DNA from: Homalodisca vitripennis
Lineage: Eukaryota; Arthropoda; Insecta; Hemiptera; Cicadellidae
Length of the DNA stretch: 64,000 nt
Direction: 5' to 3'
Assembly: GCF_021130785.1 (NCBI RefSeq)
Contig: NC_060213.1
Location: forward strand, 133,934,001-133,998,000
In this document: piece by piece, positions 48,701 to 57,531 of the stretch
Layout: each line of letters starts with the position of its first letter
Position numbering within the stretch: the stretch's first letter is position 1
Made by a program: the position numbers and the translations under genes
The notes under the pieces: generated by a model
Database searches by the model: none
Told to the model about the DNA's origin: nothing
What the model saw: the letters and a program-made list of their open reading frames with translations, nothing else

Positions 48701-51171
48701 TAAGTAAGACCTTTAATTTGATACCAAACTTGACCTATGCTGCTATTTAAGAATTTTGTCTGACTCCTTGTGGACCGTCAACCAAAGGGATTATCTGGTC
48801 GGTAATTGGGCAGATGTGTGCGTTACTATCACACCAGTAAGCACGTGTGAACTTTGGTATTTCTTTCTATTGTGGTTCAAAAATTAAAAAAGAGGTTCCA
48901 GACTTAATTGACACCCTGTATATAGTAAGTATGTGTATTTACGATTTTAACGTTAACCCTATGCACTCGAAAGCAGTATTTATAATTTGTCCTTGGAGCT
49001 CGTATGGCCAGCTCTACTGGCCAATAAACGTAGCAGATATTTTCTAATTTTGTTTTTGTTTTTAAGTAATTTTTAAGTAAAGCAGTAAATTTTAAACTAG
49101 CCTATAATTCTTCCCTAAACATTGACTGTGCAAATAAGACGAATGACGTGTAGTGGGACACTAAAGTGATAAAAGGGATAGAAACCTAGAAAATTTTGCT
49201 AGAAGACGTGTGCTAACTATTCTTGACTACACATAGGTGTGTATTTTTAAAATTTGTATTCCGTAAAAAAAAATGTAAAGACTGAGAAAAATGTAAAATA
49301 GTTCATGTCTGAGTATAAAATAACTGTAAAGGCCTACTTTATAACATTTTTCTTATATATCTTTGTTAACAATATACAGGTACGTATCAGAGTAAAATTT
49401 CACAAATGTATGTTTATCTTCGTATTAGAAAAATTCATTGAAAATAAATTTAAATTATTTTTTATTTAAACATTTTAAGTTACTATGCTAAGACACGGAG
49501 GATATTGAAAAATAATTCCGATCTGGGGAGGCAAACAAAAATGTGGCCGCCAAACTGTCAATGAAACAACGCAGCCATCTGTACTGGCCATACGAGTTGT
49601 GAGGACAAACTACAGCAAAACAATCGTGAGCTGTCTGCATCCTTGGTGTGGCCAGTGATGCTGACCTCTCTAGCGCAAAGGGTTAAATATTTGAAAGTAT
49701 ATTATATATATATATTTAACATTTCAAAATCACACAATAAGTACTGTTAACTGTAAACAACAGTCGACGCGGAATAAATTCCAAGTCGACTTCTTTTTAA
49801 AGAAATGTATTGCTTGAAACCTAGCTGGCTTTTGAAGAGGAGAAGACTCATCGGTATATGGATTTCGGAAAGGTTCTAAATGCTCTGAAAATGTTTTTCT
49901 TGTAATATCTACTATTACTTTGATTTTTGTAATTTTTCTGTACATAGTGTGTTATCGGAAAAATGCAAGACGAAAGATATATTGATATCGATCTCTAGAC
50001 ATGTACTCTGAAATAGGATTTTTATGCAATGAGTCATTAGATCAGTGCTGTCAGAATTAATATATAAAATATATCATATCAAATAATAATACAAAATTTA
50101 GTCTATATAGTCATCATAATCTGACTTATATTTGTAATGATGTCACGTGTTTGATGTCATATAAAAACATCATGCTGATAGCCCGGCATGTGGTCTTGAA
50201 CTATTCCGACTAAGCATGTCTAAGAGAACATTGTAGACAAAACAAGGATCATATGTTGGTAAAGATTTTCATTCTAGTTGTTGTATTTTGTAGAATATCT
50301 TCAATATCCAATCGGCTTCTGTCAGCTATTGCAGTTACAAAGGCTTCAGTAAACAAAATGGTAATATTGCCCTACTTAGATATGTTTGAGGATTATTTAA
50401 ATTTGTGAAATTGATTTTTCTGAATGAATTGTATGATATGGTGATATTTTATCTCAAAGCTATGATAAGTTGCCAAAATGATATTTCAGGTTTGGAAATC
50501 AACTGCTGATTAGACATTTTTTTTTTTTTTTTTTTTTTTCTGACAGTAATCAACAGTTTTAAGCATATACAAAAATTATTATATTAGATGTATTGTGAGT
50601 TTTATTAGAAGTATTTAATTGAAAGAAAATCATTAGTTCTGACCAAAATTAACTATTAAGGCATTATTACACCTATGTATTCGTAAATACTTACTAACTT
50701 TGTTAAACATGTTCCACCGTAGCGGTAACTACATTTGCTGATACATTCGCGTCAGAGGGTTAAAATGTTGTTAAAAATAAATTCCTCTAGTTTGGAAAAT
50801 AAAATTCCGACTTTGCTTCAAAACTCTTCTTTTTTAGTCAAAGCATTTTTCTCCTAAAATCTAAACTGCTCCAATCATACTTTCATACCAGTTAAAAAAA
50901 AAACTTAGTTTCCATGTGAATAAAAAGGTATAGGGCTAGTATAAAAATCATTCAGGGAAAGTGAAATCTCCACATTCAGATTGGTATATGGGATATTTGA
51001 TGTGTGTGAACAGGTCTTGACAAGCGCACACAGCGCATCGTAGAGGTGCCGGGGCCGGGTGTCAAGCACATCAGTGGCATCAGTATTTTGGACAACCACA
51101 GTGTCAATTTGCTGTCTAGCATCGTGATGGGACTTGTTACACCCATCCTGGCCAATTTGCTCTGGCCGTAG
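18744..51171 (+). CDS. TMEM19: Transmembrane protein 19 (DUF92 family)
   Basis: Multi-pass membrane protein of the DUF92 family. The plant member VTE6 is a phytyl-phosphate kinase; the function of animal TMEM19 is not established by this sequence. Coding exons: 18744-18876, 19606-19710, 34997-35134, 43502-43651, 44945-45049, 47009-47224, 51014-51171 (stop TAG). All introns are GT-AG and all are phase 1. The total is 1005 nt, 334 residues, matching the roughly 336 of human TMEM19. Recognisable blocks, in order: RWLFSV and GLKKKSL in exon 2; the membrane segment [15 protein letters not shown] in exon 3; GGQRNWVQV in exon 4; [11 protein letters not shown] in exon 5; [11 protein letters not shown] and [11 protein letters not shown] in exon 6; [11 protein letters not shown] in exon 7. 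The first coding exon begins at an acceptor (exon from 18723), so a 5' non-coding exon lies upstream. A 3' UTR intron is likely (51192-51377). Introns 2, 3 and 6 carry most of the repeats in this window. Confidence 0.95.
19125..19420 (+). repeat. Diverged repeat with ~23-bp minisatellite, copy 2
   Basis: Homologue of 18113-18480 lying in TMEM19 intron 1. The minisatellite part (about 19322-19420) carries the same CCGAGGTCCAATACCCTA-like units. Confidence 0.5.
20306..21120 (+). mobile_element. Dead mariner-like transposon
   Basis: Terminal inverted repeats start CAGGGTGTGTCTAGAAAA and are inverted at the right end. TA lies at both sides (20304-20305 and 21121-21122), as expected for Tc1/mariner, and the inverted match continues for about 100 bp at each end. 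Inside, [10 protein letters not shown] (N-terminal helix-turn-helix region) and [16 protein letters not shown] (second catalytic Asp region) survive between stops. At 815 bp it is internally deleted and inactive. It lies in TMEM19 intron 2. Confidence 0.8.
21850..22472 (+). repeat. 55-bp tandem array (short form of exon 3 unit)
   Basis: Ten units of exactly 55 bp start at 21850, 21905, 21960 and so on to 22345, followed by a 73-bp hybrid unit (22400-22472). Each has the TMEM19 exon 3 start GACTATTTATTGGG and ends with a 3' splice site such as CTGTTGCAG. The unit equals the 118-bp unit of the next array minus 63 bp. The loss falls between two AG dinucleotides, so CCCTAAG continues directly as TTTCTCTCA. 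Units differ by several substitutions each, so this part is older or less homogenised than the 118-bp array. Confidence 0.9.
22473..34996 (+). repeat. 118-bp tandem array of TMEM19 exon 3 acceptor plus exon start
   Basis: About 106 head-to-tail units; 12524 bp divided by 118 is 106.1, the excess coming from 1-4 bp insertions. Each unit holds the first 95 bases of TMEM19 exon 3, then 23 bp of intron ending TGTTGTTTTTGCAG. The true exon 3 at 34997-35134 forms the final copy and alone continues into the rest of the exon and a donor site. Units are nearly identical. Recurrent variants are C or T in CTCAC(C/T)CTA, occasional CTTCTAGC, T-run length at the acceptor, and TGTC duplications (about 28190 and 33985). 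In the TMEM19 frame every unit runs into CTCTCATAG, a stop. The many short open frames across the array are by-products of its periodicity. Confidence 0.97.
35170..35776 (-). mobile_element. LINE 3' part, left of hAT insertion
   Basis: The - strand at 35479-35700 encodes [20 protein letters not shown] and then an N-R-S-H-I-K-M-K stretch and [10 protein letters not shown], a Jockey-type LINE C-terminus. It ends in an AT-rich 3' UTR (35170-35450). It continues the reading that stops at about 39830 on the far side of the hAT element, so the two pieces were one LINE. It is antisense to TMEM19 in intron 3. Confidence 0.75.
36200..38650 (-). pseudogene. hAT (DUF4371-type) transposase pseudogene
   Basis: Broken transposase inside the hAT element. 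The best-preserved part lies at 37262-37430 on the - strand (RGQ..YDN, then GVHSRIL, then [10 protein letters not shown]). Elsewhere only scattered pieces can be read and the exact limits are uncertain. No open frame longer than about 100 codons remains. Confidence 0.6.
36231..36254 (+). repeat. G24 homopolymer
   Basis: Twenty-four consecutive G followed by TGGG, inside the hAT element. Likely to form G-quadruplexes and prone to sequencing error. Confidence 0.9.
39815..40100 (-). mobile_element. LINE RT C-terminus, right of hAT insertion
   Basis: The - strand reads [20 protein letters not shown], then [20 protein letters not shown] and [12 protein letters not shown], the end of a Jockey-type reverse transcriptase. 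It then continues as [20 protein letters not shown] up to the hAT boundary. The continuation after the hAT lies at 35700 and below. Confidence 0.75.
40278..40600 (+). repeat. Tandem duplication of ~160 bp
   Basis: The segment starting AATTCTGAAATATTTTTGCG occurs at 40280 and 40446 with almost no differences, separated by a TA microsatellite (40428-40448). Confidence 0.8.
40601..40850 (-). mobile_element. Second copy of the LINE RT C-terminus
   Basis: Nearly identical to 39906-40088 over about 180 bp but extending further upstream in the LINE ([20 protein letters not shown]). The pair suggests a local duplication that also copied the 160-bp repeats between them. Confidence 0.75.
40850..40955. 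repeat. AT-rich simple repeat
   Basis: A 60-70 bp unit of TATATATTGTAATAATGTCT type, repeated about twice, with TATA/TATT microsatellite character. Confidence 0.6.
40960..41580. mobile_element. Probable LINE fragments, both strands
   Basis: The + strand at 41243-41527 encodes [20 protein letters not shown] followed by Y-V-F-P-V-L-G-N-S, which resembles the end of a LINE reverse transcriptase. The - strand at 41045-41239 has an open frame ([14 protein letters not shown]) that may be another fragment. Neither is intact, and the assignment is tentative. Confidence 0.4.
41608..42065 (+). repeat. Dispersed repeat family B, copy 1
   Basis: Starts GCACCTAGTCCTATAAGGAC, contains a GGTAGGGGCCGCCTCCTGTC block and ends near CCAGCCAGAAGTGAACC. 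Full-length relatives are at 54142-54595 (+) and 44035-44390 (-). Non-coding and unrelated to the other elements here; possibly a SINE or MITE. It lies in TMEM19 intron 3. Confidence 0.75.
42080..42610 (+). mobile_element. Tc1/mariner transposase relic
   Basis: [20 protein letters not shown] at about 42165 corresponds to the QQDGATCHT motif (second catalytic Asp). A degenerate [13 protein letters not shown] then replaces the [16 protein letters not shown] motif, and a downstream KSVHQ-NP stretch also matches. It is broken by stops and ends near the ACCACCCTT at 42605. Inactive. Confidence 0.6.
42620..43460. other. Intron 3 sequence, nothing recognised
   Basis: AT-rich intronic sequence of TMEM19 with no coding or transposon signal that I can identify. 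Confidence 0.4.
43525..44030 (+). repeat. 162-bp triplication of TMEM19 exon 4 plus donor
   Basis: Units start at 43525 (inside the real exon 4), 43687, 43849 and a 20-bp partial at 44011; spacing is exactly 162. Each has the last 127 bases of exon 4, the donor GTCGGTAAG and 35 bp of intron ending CCACTTGTAG, which is a usable 3' splice site. Splicing in an extra copy at that site in phase 1 would read into GTG TAA, a stop, so the copies are not productive. They differ by only a few substitutions. The 199-codon open frame on the opposite strand is a product of the periodicity. Confidence 0.92.
44035..44390 (-). repeat. Dispersed repeat family B, copy 2
   Basis: Reverse-complement relative of 41608-42065. 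It begins directly where the exon 4 duplication breaks off, so the family B insertion may mark the edge of that duplication. Confidence 0.7.
44400..44940. other. Intron 4 sequence, nothing recognised
   Basis: AT-rich TMEM19 intron, ending in the acceptor at 44941-44944. No repeat or gene is recognised. Confidence 0.4.
45555..46908 (-). repeat. Pair of diverged direct repeats, SINE-like, flanking LINE piece
   Basis: 45555-45800 and 46690-46908 are homologous: both begin GCTAGTTTTTTCT and both end with a CAAACTCATGAGCTCT-plus-GTGTGAGATA block. Reversed, that end resembles a tRNA-type B box with a degenerate A box, so these may be SINE copies. The LINE RNase H fragment lies between them. Confidence 0.45.
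45800..46690 (-). mobile_element. LINE RNase H domain and C-terminus, decayed
   Basis: The - strand reads [20 protein letters not shown] at about 46450, an RNase H motif with the catalytic D. Further on it reads [16 protein letters not shown], then [17 protein letters not shown] and [11 protein letters not shown], the zinc-knuckle and end region typical of I/R1/Jockey-group LINEs that carry RNase H. Several frameshifts and stops make it inactive. It is antisense to TMEM19 in intron 5. Confidence 0.75.
47586..48918 (+). mobile_element. Tc1/mariner element with ~400-bp TIRs
   Basis: The ends CAGGGTGTCAATTAAGTCTG and the inverse are flanked by TA (47584-47585 and 48919-48920). The inverted match runs on for about 400 bp at each side (to about 47986 on the left and from about 48518 on the right), unusually long for this superfamily. 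The roughly 530 bp between them encodes only the C-terminal half of a transposase. It lies in TMEM19 intron 6. Confidence 0.9.
48053..48508 (+). CDS. Truncated Tc1/mariner transposase (C-terminal half)
   Basis: An intact frame of 151 codons covering the C-terminal half of a Tc1/mariner DDE/D transposase: [17 protein letters not shown], then [11 protein letters not shown] with the second catalytic Asp, then [20 protein letters not shown] with the third. I count 41 residues between these two Asp, the DD41D pattern. The N-terminal DNA-binding domain and the first Asp are missing, because the left TIR starts almost directly upstream. Protein alone cannot catalyse transposition. The absence of stops suggests that the deletion is fairly recent. 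Confidence 0.8.
   Translation: MSHTQHPQKLNVWAGIIGNQIMGPLFINGNLNGDSYLAMLQNEIIPALQAALGRQFQRIYFQQDGAPPHFALLVREYLDTIFLHRWIGRRGAVEWPARSPDLSPLDFFLWGYLKDKVYRTKPRDLAHLRNLIVQEAQHIPRDYLQNAVDSF
48957..49682. mobile_element. piggyBac-like MITE (second family)
   Basis: TTAA flanks both ends (48953-48956 and 49683-49686). The tips are CCCTATGCACTCGA on the left and the inverse CCCTTTGCGCTAGA on the right, related but not identical. Further in, a CTCGTATGGCCAG block is inverted between the two sides. 726 bp, no transposase. A related single end (CAGAGGG then TTAA) occurs at about 50753-50763. Confidence 0.65.
49690..51000. other. Intron 6 sequence, T-run at ~50518-50540
   Basis: AT-rich TMEM19 intron without a gene. 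A run of about 22 T (50518-50539) and a lone MITE-like end near 50760 are the only structures noted. Confidence 0.4.
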
Positions 51172-51487
51172 GCTGCAAAGCTTAAACAATGGTATGTATA
51201 ATTTATTTGAGATATTCCGCACTTAAGCACACATGAATCAATATCATATTTAAAATTGAATGAAAATTTCACCTTTTTTCTATAAAAGGTGATTCAAACT
51301 CAAACGATTTTGATTTGGAATAGAGCTTTTTTTGACTTTCTAGAAAATAATACAAATAATTTTGTGATGTGTTTCAGGAACCATTCATGTTGCCATGTGA
51401 CCTCCCACCTCAGCCTGTGAGCATTGTGATAGGTGTATTTGTGTATAATCATTTGTAAATATTTTTATGGACTATTGTCATTTTTGG

Positions 51488-51493
51488 AATAAA
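51488..51493 (+). terminator. TMEM19 polyadenylation signal
   Basis: AATAAA about 317 bases after the TMEM19 stop, or about 130 if the UTR intron 51192-51377 is removed. It is the first canonical signal after the last exon and probably marks the end of the transcript near 51510. Confidence 0.7.
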
Positions 51494-51864
51494 ATGTACA
51501 AAACAGTTATTTTTTATTACCGTCTATTACTGAAAATTCATTGATGTATTATGTTCTTGTTAGTTGACTTATTTGATACTGTAGTAGAAATGTTACTGTC
51601 GTCATTTATTTGAAAAATGTGAAGTTTTAACTGAACAAAAATGGAAGGTGCCATCAATATTCATGCTATCATAACTTTAGTCTTGCTGTAACAACAAATT
51701 TTTTTGGGATCTTGGGTCATCTGGAACTTTTTATGACTGCTAATGGTTCATAGATTTAAAATAAAACATTCATACAATCTTTTAATAAATGTCCCTACAA
51801 GTTTCCTAAAGCTTTTGGCAAAATTAAGTTCATAACACAATTTATTTTCTAATGAGTCATGTAA

Positions 51865-52919
51865 AAGTGATAAAGCCATCGAAGAAAAACACTAAAGGTG
51901 ACATAACCATTAGAGAAAAACACTAAAAGCGACCAATGGTGTTGAAGTACACACTAAAAGTCATAATGGTGTTGAAGAAAACATTACAAGCGACAATGGC
52001 ATTGAAGTAAACACTAAGAGGGACAATTACTTTGAAGTACACACTAAAAGTGACAATAGTGTTGAAGGAAACACTACACGCGACAATATCGTTGAAGACA
52101 ACACTGATAAGACAATGGCTTTGAAGTAAACACTAAAAGCAACAATGACATAGAAGCACACAATAAAAGTGGAAATGCTAATGAAGAAAATACTAAAAAA
52201 CGACAATGCCATTAAAGAAAACACTAAAAGCGACAATGGCATTGAAGAAAACTCTAAGAGGGACAATGACTTTGAAGTACACACTTAAAGTGACAATAGT
52301 GTTGAAGGAAACACTACGTGCGACAATATCGTTGAAGACAACACTGATAAGACAATGGCTTTGAAGTAAACACTAAAAGCAACAATGACATAGAAGCACA
52401 CAATAAAAGTGGAAATGCCATTGAAGAAAACACTAAAAACGACAATGCCATTAAAGAAAACACTAAAAGCGACAATGGCATTGAAGAAAACTCTAAGAGG
52501 GACAATGACTTTGAAGTACACACTTAAAGTGACAATAGTGTTGAAGGAAACACTACGTGCGACAATATCGTTGAAGACAACACTGATAAGACAATGGCTT
52601 TGAAGTAAACACTAAAAGCAACAATGACATAGAAGCACACAATAAAAGTGGAAATGCCATTGAAGAAAACACTAAAAACGACAATGCCATTAAAGAAAAC
52701 ACTAAAAGCGACAATGGCATTGAAGAAAACTCTAAGAGGGACAATGACTTTGAAGCACACAATAAAAGTGGAAATGCCATTAAAGAAAACACTAAAAATG
52801 ACAATAGCGTTGAAGAAAACGCAAAAAGTGACAATGGCATAAAAGTAATCACTAAAAGTAACAATTCCATTGAAGTAAACACTAAGAGTCACAAAGCCGT
52901 TGAAGAATACACTACTGTC
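51865..52919 (+). repeat. 30-bp minisatellite with 239-bp higher-order unit
   Basis: About 35 monomers of GACAATGGCATTGAAGAAAA plus CACTAAAAGC (30 bp, ten codons). From about 52022 to 52738 a block of eight monomers recurs three times at 239 bp, one monomer being 29 bp. In one frame the monomer reads KSDNGIEENT, but the 29-bp variant shifts the frame each period and no start or splice context exists, so this is not a gene as it stands. It begins about 370 bp after the TMEM19 poly(A) signal. Confidence 0.9.
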
Positions 52920-54130
52920 AGGGAACTAATCATTATGGGTTCACCTAATTTTACTAATAAGTCAGAATAATCACAAATTTCACTTGAATTTGGTGTATGT
53001 CAGAGATGATGTATCAGTCTGGATATATCATAAAACAATGTCGTAGATGTTTTTCTTGAAAAATAAGTTTGACAAAAGTCAGATCCAGGTTAAAATACGA
53101 GAAAGGCCTTATATTTATGTTCTTCCAAACACAAAACGACTGGACAAAAAGGAGATGATGCCTTAGCACCCCCTGGGCTCTTAACATCACAACTGGGGAG
53201 TACTTATTCAGCACAGACATGGTCAAGGCGTTAATTACTTTATTGGACAATAATTGCAAAACAAAATTTCTGACTTCCAACTAAAATAATTAACTTATAA
53301 TTAGTTTATAACATTTAAAGTAATTTTACAGTCAATAACAGAAAAATGTCCTACAAACTATATATTTTCATAATATTTTTGGTAACAAATGTTTGTTTTA
53401 GAGGCAGAAAAGAAAATTATTACATTTATTGCTTGGCAACATTAATGCACAATTTAAAGAATGTTTTCAAATAATGAAATTATTTCTAATTTATAAGTGT
53501 TTTCCCATTGCATTCTAAAATTTATAAATTTGTATGAGCAATTCATTGCAATATAATAGCAAACATTTAAAACTCACGTTTCACGTAGTTGAAAACCATT
53601 TTGAGGTAGCAATTCCAGACGTAACATCAAATGAAAAAGTGAAATGTAGGTTTTATTACTCACTAGATACCTGCGATTCCACAAACAATTTCCGAAATAG
53701 AAATCCTTGTAACACTTAGTAAAAGCACTCAAGATGTAATATTATGGAGTTCTATGAAACTTTTCAAACAGTAGGCATACATCAGGTAAGCTAAATATTA
53801 TTTCATTGTTCATGCTTAAGAGTATCAGACTTTAATCGAGCTCTTATATTATGTATAAGAGCATTTCTGGTTCGTTAATATTATATAATTCATTAATTAT
53901 ATTGCCAACAGCTGGAGTCTGTCTTGTTTCCCTGATCAAACGTACAAATACAAAGGTCTCGGAAACCTACTTCGGTTGAAAAACGCTTACTTCAGTCCTT
54001 GTCATGTACTTGAAGTCAATTATATTTTTAGTACCATAGTAAAGTTTGCCTTGTCCCGACAAAGAAAATTTTTTTACATATGTAGGTTTGAGAATCCTAC
54101 TTTGGTTTTTTTGTTCTCTTAGGACAAGAA
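52920..54130. other. Intergenic, nothing recognised
   Basis: No gene or transposon is recognised. A 61-codon open frame at 53534-53719 has no recognisable product or splice context. Confidence 0.4.
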
Positions 54131-54141
54131 GTTTATAAATT

Positions 54142-54595
54142 GCACCTAGTCCTTAAAGGACCTTTGCACTGCTTACGGAGTGACAGGATATTCTGGATAG
54201 GTAAGGTTGGGGATAGGGGCCGCCTCCTGTCGAGATACATGAAGAATTTAGGGCACTAATCTCAAGTCATGTCCCCTCGAAAGAAGGGGAGTCCATCTCT
54301 GAACCAGCCTCTCTAGTCAAAGCAGGCAGGGGTGGCACACCCTTATGTTGAGGCTAGCAAGAACCTCTGAGGTTAGGGAACAAACCCCACCAACTCCAAC
54401 AGTCATCTCCCGCGGTAGACTAGACCTATTTAATTACCCTTGCACCTTGGAATGTCATCATTTGCAGCTAGTGATATACCGCTCCTAGAGATCCATAAGA
54501 TTGCCCAGATTTAAGTGACACATCGGTTTTTGGTGTGTCCATTGGTAGGTTCAACTGGAAAGGATAAACCATCCAGAAGTAATCCCTGCTGGGTA
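54142..54595 (+). repeat. Dispersed repeat family B, copy 3
   Basis: Homologous along its length to 41608-42065, starting GCACCTAGTCCTTAAAGGAC. The flanking host sequence (repeated ACTTTGGTT motifs at 54099 and 54600) continues on both sides. Confidence 0.75.
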
Positions 54596-54599
54596 ACTA

Positions 54600-55400
54600 C
54601 TTTGGTTAAAAGGTGTCTTTTTCGGACCGTATAAAATATTTTATGGACTCACAGTTGAGGCTGCTTTATTACCCGAATCAAATAGCTATATAAGTGTGTA
54701 GTTCTCTGACATCTACATCAATCAGAAAACCAGTTCTTGTAATCTAAGATACGTGAAAACATTTACTGCTTCTTTCATTAAGTTTGGTTTTATAACAGTG
54801 TTTAAATAATATTTTCAATGCATTAGAAGCATTGAATGCATGGAGTAAAAGTTTGATATTAACTTGAGTTTTGTAATAAACTACATGTTCGTGTACAATA
54901 GGCCTACATTTTTGACAAATTTTCTTGATCGTGACATCAAGCCAAACCCTAAATCGACGTTGGAAATATAATTCATTTCAACCAGAAGTGCTCATACGCG
55001 GGAAAAGCTTACGAAAAGCACGCGAAGCCGAGCGTAATAGTATTTTATAAAATTTTAATGTAAACAGATGTTTCAACCCATTCGTCCAGTTCATCTGAAA
55101 GACGTGCCAACAGCTGTTTAGTGTCAGTTACATTTGGATTACAAAACATAAATACTAAAGTTTTTTCAGTATTCCAAAATATTACAGTTAACCTTTCTTA
55201 TCTTTCTCTTTTTACAAACCTTCTTTGGATTTTAACAAATATTTTACACAAAGAATTAGCCGGAGTCTTCCAGTCGTTCTCGATATTAGATCATATCAAC
55301 AAATTTCAGGATTAAGTTTTATTTAAGAGATTGAGTATAGTGAAAATAAGCAATTTATTTTCGAGATAATGAAATGTTCCTCGCACGATTAAATATACCA
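54600..55400. other. Intergenic, nothing recognised
   Basis: AT-rich sequence with no recognisable gene, RNA gene or transposon end. Confidence 0.4.
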
Positions 55401-56280
55401 ACTTTAAACAAACAAACACACAGGAGGGTGTCTCAGCCGCCGCTCTGATGGAAACGAAATAAACGTAACAACAATACAATTTTGTGTTGGGACTGAAGGC
55501 AGGAGTGGGCCACATTGTAAAATGGACCAGGTGAATCCAGGAATGTTGAGCCGTCAGATAGAAGGCAACGGGACATGACAAGGGGTTGTGAATCAGAACT
55601 CATTCTCTGTTCAACAGGGAACTTGCCCTACTCTCCTGCGGAGGTCACTGAAGAAAAGTGGTGCTTGCGGATAAGAACTCAGCAACGATGCTGTAGGCCT
55701 GCCCAAGTACGTTTTCACGACGAATAATGGACCTACGGGAGCGATATCCATCCCGCATGAGCTCCGATGATCTCAACTCTGAGTCAGGAACATCAGCAAG
55801 GAGAGTTCCTGGCAGCTAACTCTGTAGAGAGCCCGGATAAAGGAACAGTGGGTGGCACTAGCATTGGAGGAGACGGCTGAAGTGAGACAACCTACTGAGA
55901 AGTAAATAAAGCGCAGAAGAAGGCCCATCCGAAGGCAGGACTTATGAGAATTTGCTGAAGGAGATATGGGGAAAGGTGAAATCTGATGACTGGCACAGAG
56001 GGTTTAGTCTTCAGGCATTTGACCTGGAAGCATCTAGCTGCTGCACTCAGCAGGGAAATCACAAACCGTGATCCTTTCAGTATTGTACTGAAGGATTTTC
56101 AGTGCAATACTGAAATGATGCGATCAGAGTGAACCGAAAGGTCAAATGTTAGGAAGCTGTGACGGCCTTAGAAATCCAAGACCTGGAGATCAAAGCAGCT
56201 GTCATAAGGGGTCTGGGAATCAGCGGGTGAGCCTGAAGGTCTTTTTAACGCCGTTCAACAGGCGAGAACAGATACAGCCT
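55400..56280 (+). other. GC-richer retroelement-like sequence, unrecognised
   Basis: Base composition is clearly less AT-rich than the surroundings, and the + strand has protein-like stretches (for example NLPYSPAEVTEEKWCLRIRT near 55620) broken by stops. It may be the remains of a transposon open frame. No motif lets me name the family. Its 3' part is shared by the tandem duplication that follows. Confidence 0.35.
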
Positions 56281-56716
56281 ATAATACACTTGAAAGAACG
56301 CGCAGCCTACTAGATTCTATGTTCATCCCGGATAAAAGTCGGATGGGTCAAATGGAGGGTTCGTCGGAGGTTGGAAGCGAGGAGCCTAGAACGCACCATG
56401 AGGATTGGTGAGAACGGTGGCTGTTGGAGAGAACAGAAAACAGAAATAGGCTTTTAACTAAGAGGCATCCATATATAACTTTGGTAGATGGGCCAGAACT
56501 GCAAGGGTAATGCTACACCCTCACTTATATGCTGGATAATTAAAAGAGGGCTGTATTGTGGGTGCTAGTGCTAGTTTGCCCCCTCAAAAATCAAATCGTA
56601 CTTTACCTATATCTTTTTCCAGAGATTGTAGGCTATACAATTTTTGCATCACATATTATATTGCAAGAGCATCCAAACATGGGATTAAAATAAAAAAGTG
56701 TAGTATTAAACATTAA

Positions 56717-56722
56717 TTTATT
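56717..56722 (-). terminator. Poly(A) signal of duplicated exon copy A
   Basis: AATAAA on the - strand, about 32 bp after the stop of copy A. The same signal is found in copy B at 57495-57500. Confidence 0.6.
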
Positions 56723-56753
56723 GGAAATTTAAAAAGTCAGTGAAAACATTCCT

Positions 56754-57072
56754 CTAAGCGCAGGAGCTGGCGGGTCCTACGGACACGTAGGAGCTGGAGG
56801 TCTTGGTGTCAGCGTCCAGAGAGGCGGTCTTCACTGAGGAAGACTTGGCCTTGTATGAGCTGCCGTCAATTCCCTTGACGTTGACTTCCTTGACGGAGGA
56901 CTGAGCGATGTCCTTGTCCTGGCTGGTGGCAGTGTTGGAGGATCCCCTAGCGTACTTGACGATGCCATCAGTGTAAGCCTCGTCTTCCTTGTTGGCTTCA
57001 GCAGTCTTGGCGTCAGAGTTGGAGGCGGCATTCTTCACGCTGGCACTGTAGCTCTCTACAGGCACACCGACT
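56754..57072 (-). pseudogene. Duplicated last exon of secreted-protein gene
   Basis: An open frame nearly identical to the exon at 57532-57858 (ends SSYVSVGPASSCA; differs for example by I for S in the DKD-AQSS segment). The copy breaks off just inside the exon (GTGCCTGTAGAG region, about 57062-57072) and lacks the upstream acceptor, so it has no obvious way to be spliced to exons 1 and 2. It could only be used as a downstream alternative last exon if a new acceptor exists. Confidence 0.75.
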
Positions 57073-57494
57073 CAGATACCGCCCATAATACACTTAAACG
57101 AACGCGCAGCCTACAAGATTCTATGTACGTCCCAGATCAAAGTCGGATGGTCCAATTGGAGGGTTCATCGGAGGTAGGAACGAGGAGCCTAGAACGCACC
57201 ATGAGACACTGGCAAGAACAGAGGCTGTTAGAGAGAGTAGGAAACAGAAACAGGCTTATCAACTATAAGGCATCCATATATAACTTTGGTAGATGGGCCA
57301 GAACTGCAAGGGTAATGTATGTCAACGTCAACCTCTCTTATATGCTGGATAATTAAAAGAGGGTTGTATTGTTTGCCCCCTCAAAAATCAATATCTTTTT
57401 TCAGAGATTGCATATGGTTTTTTCATCATATATTATAGAGCAAGAGCATCCAGACATGGGATTAAAATAAAAAAGTGTAGTGTTTAAATATTAA

Positions 57495-57500
57495 TTTATT
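57495..57500 (-). terminator. Poly(A) signal of secreted-protein gene
   Basis: AATAAA on the - strand about 32 bp after the stop codon at 57532-57534. Confidence 0.7.
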
Positions 57501-57531
57501 GCAAATTTAAAAAGTCAGTGAAAACATTCCT

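Noticed and set aside
50905..51272. Two ~100-codon frames on the - strand
   Set aside because: Antisense to TMEM19 exon 7.
52284..52892. Hydrophobic repeat frames of up to 122 codons on the - strand
   Set aside because: Antisense shadow of the 30-bp minisatellite; frame breaks recur with the 29-bp monomer and there is no gene context.
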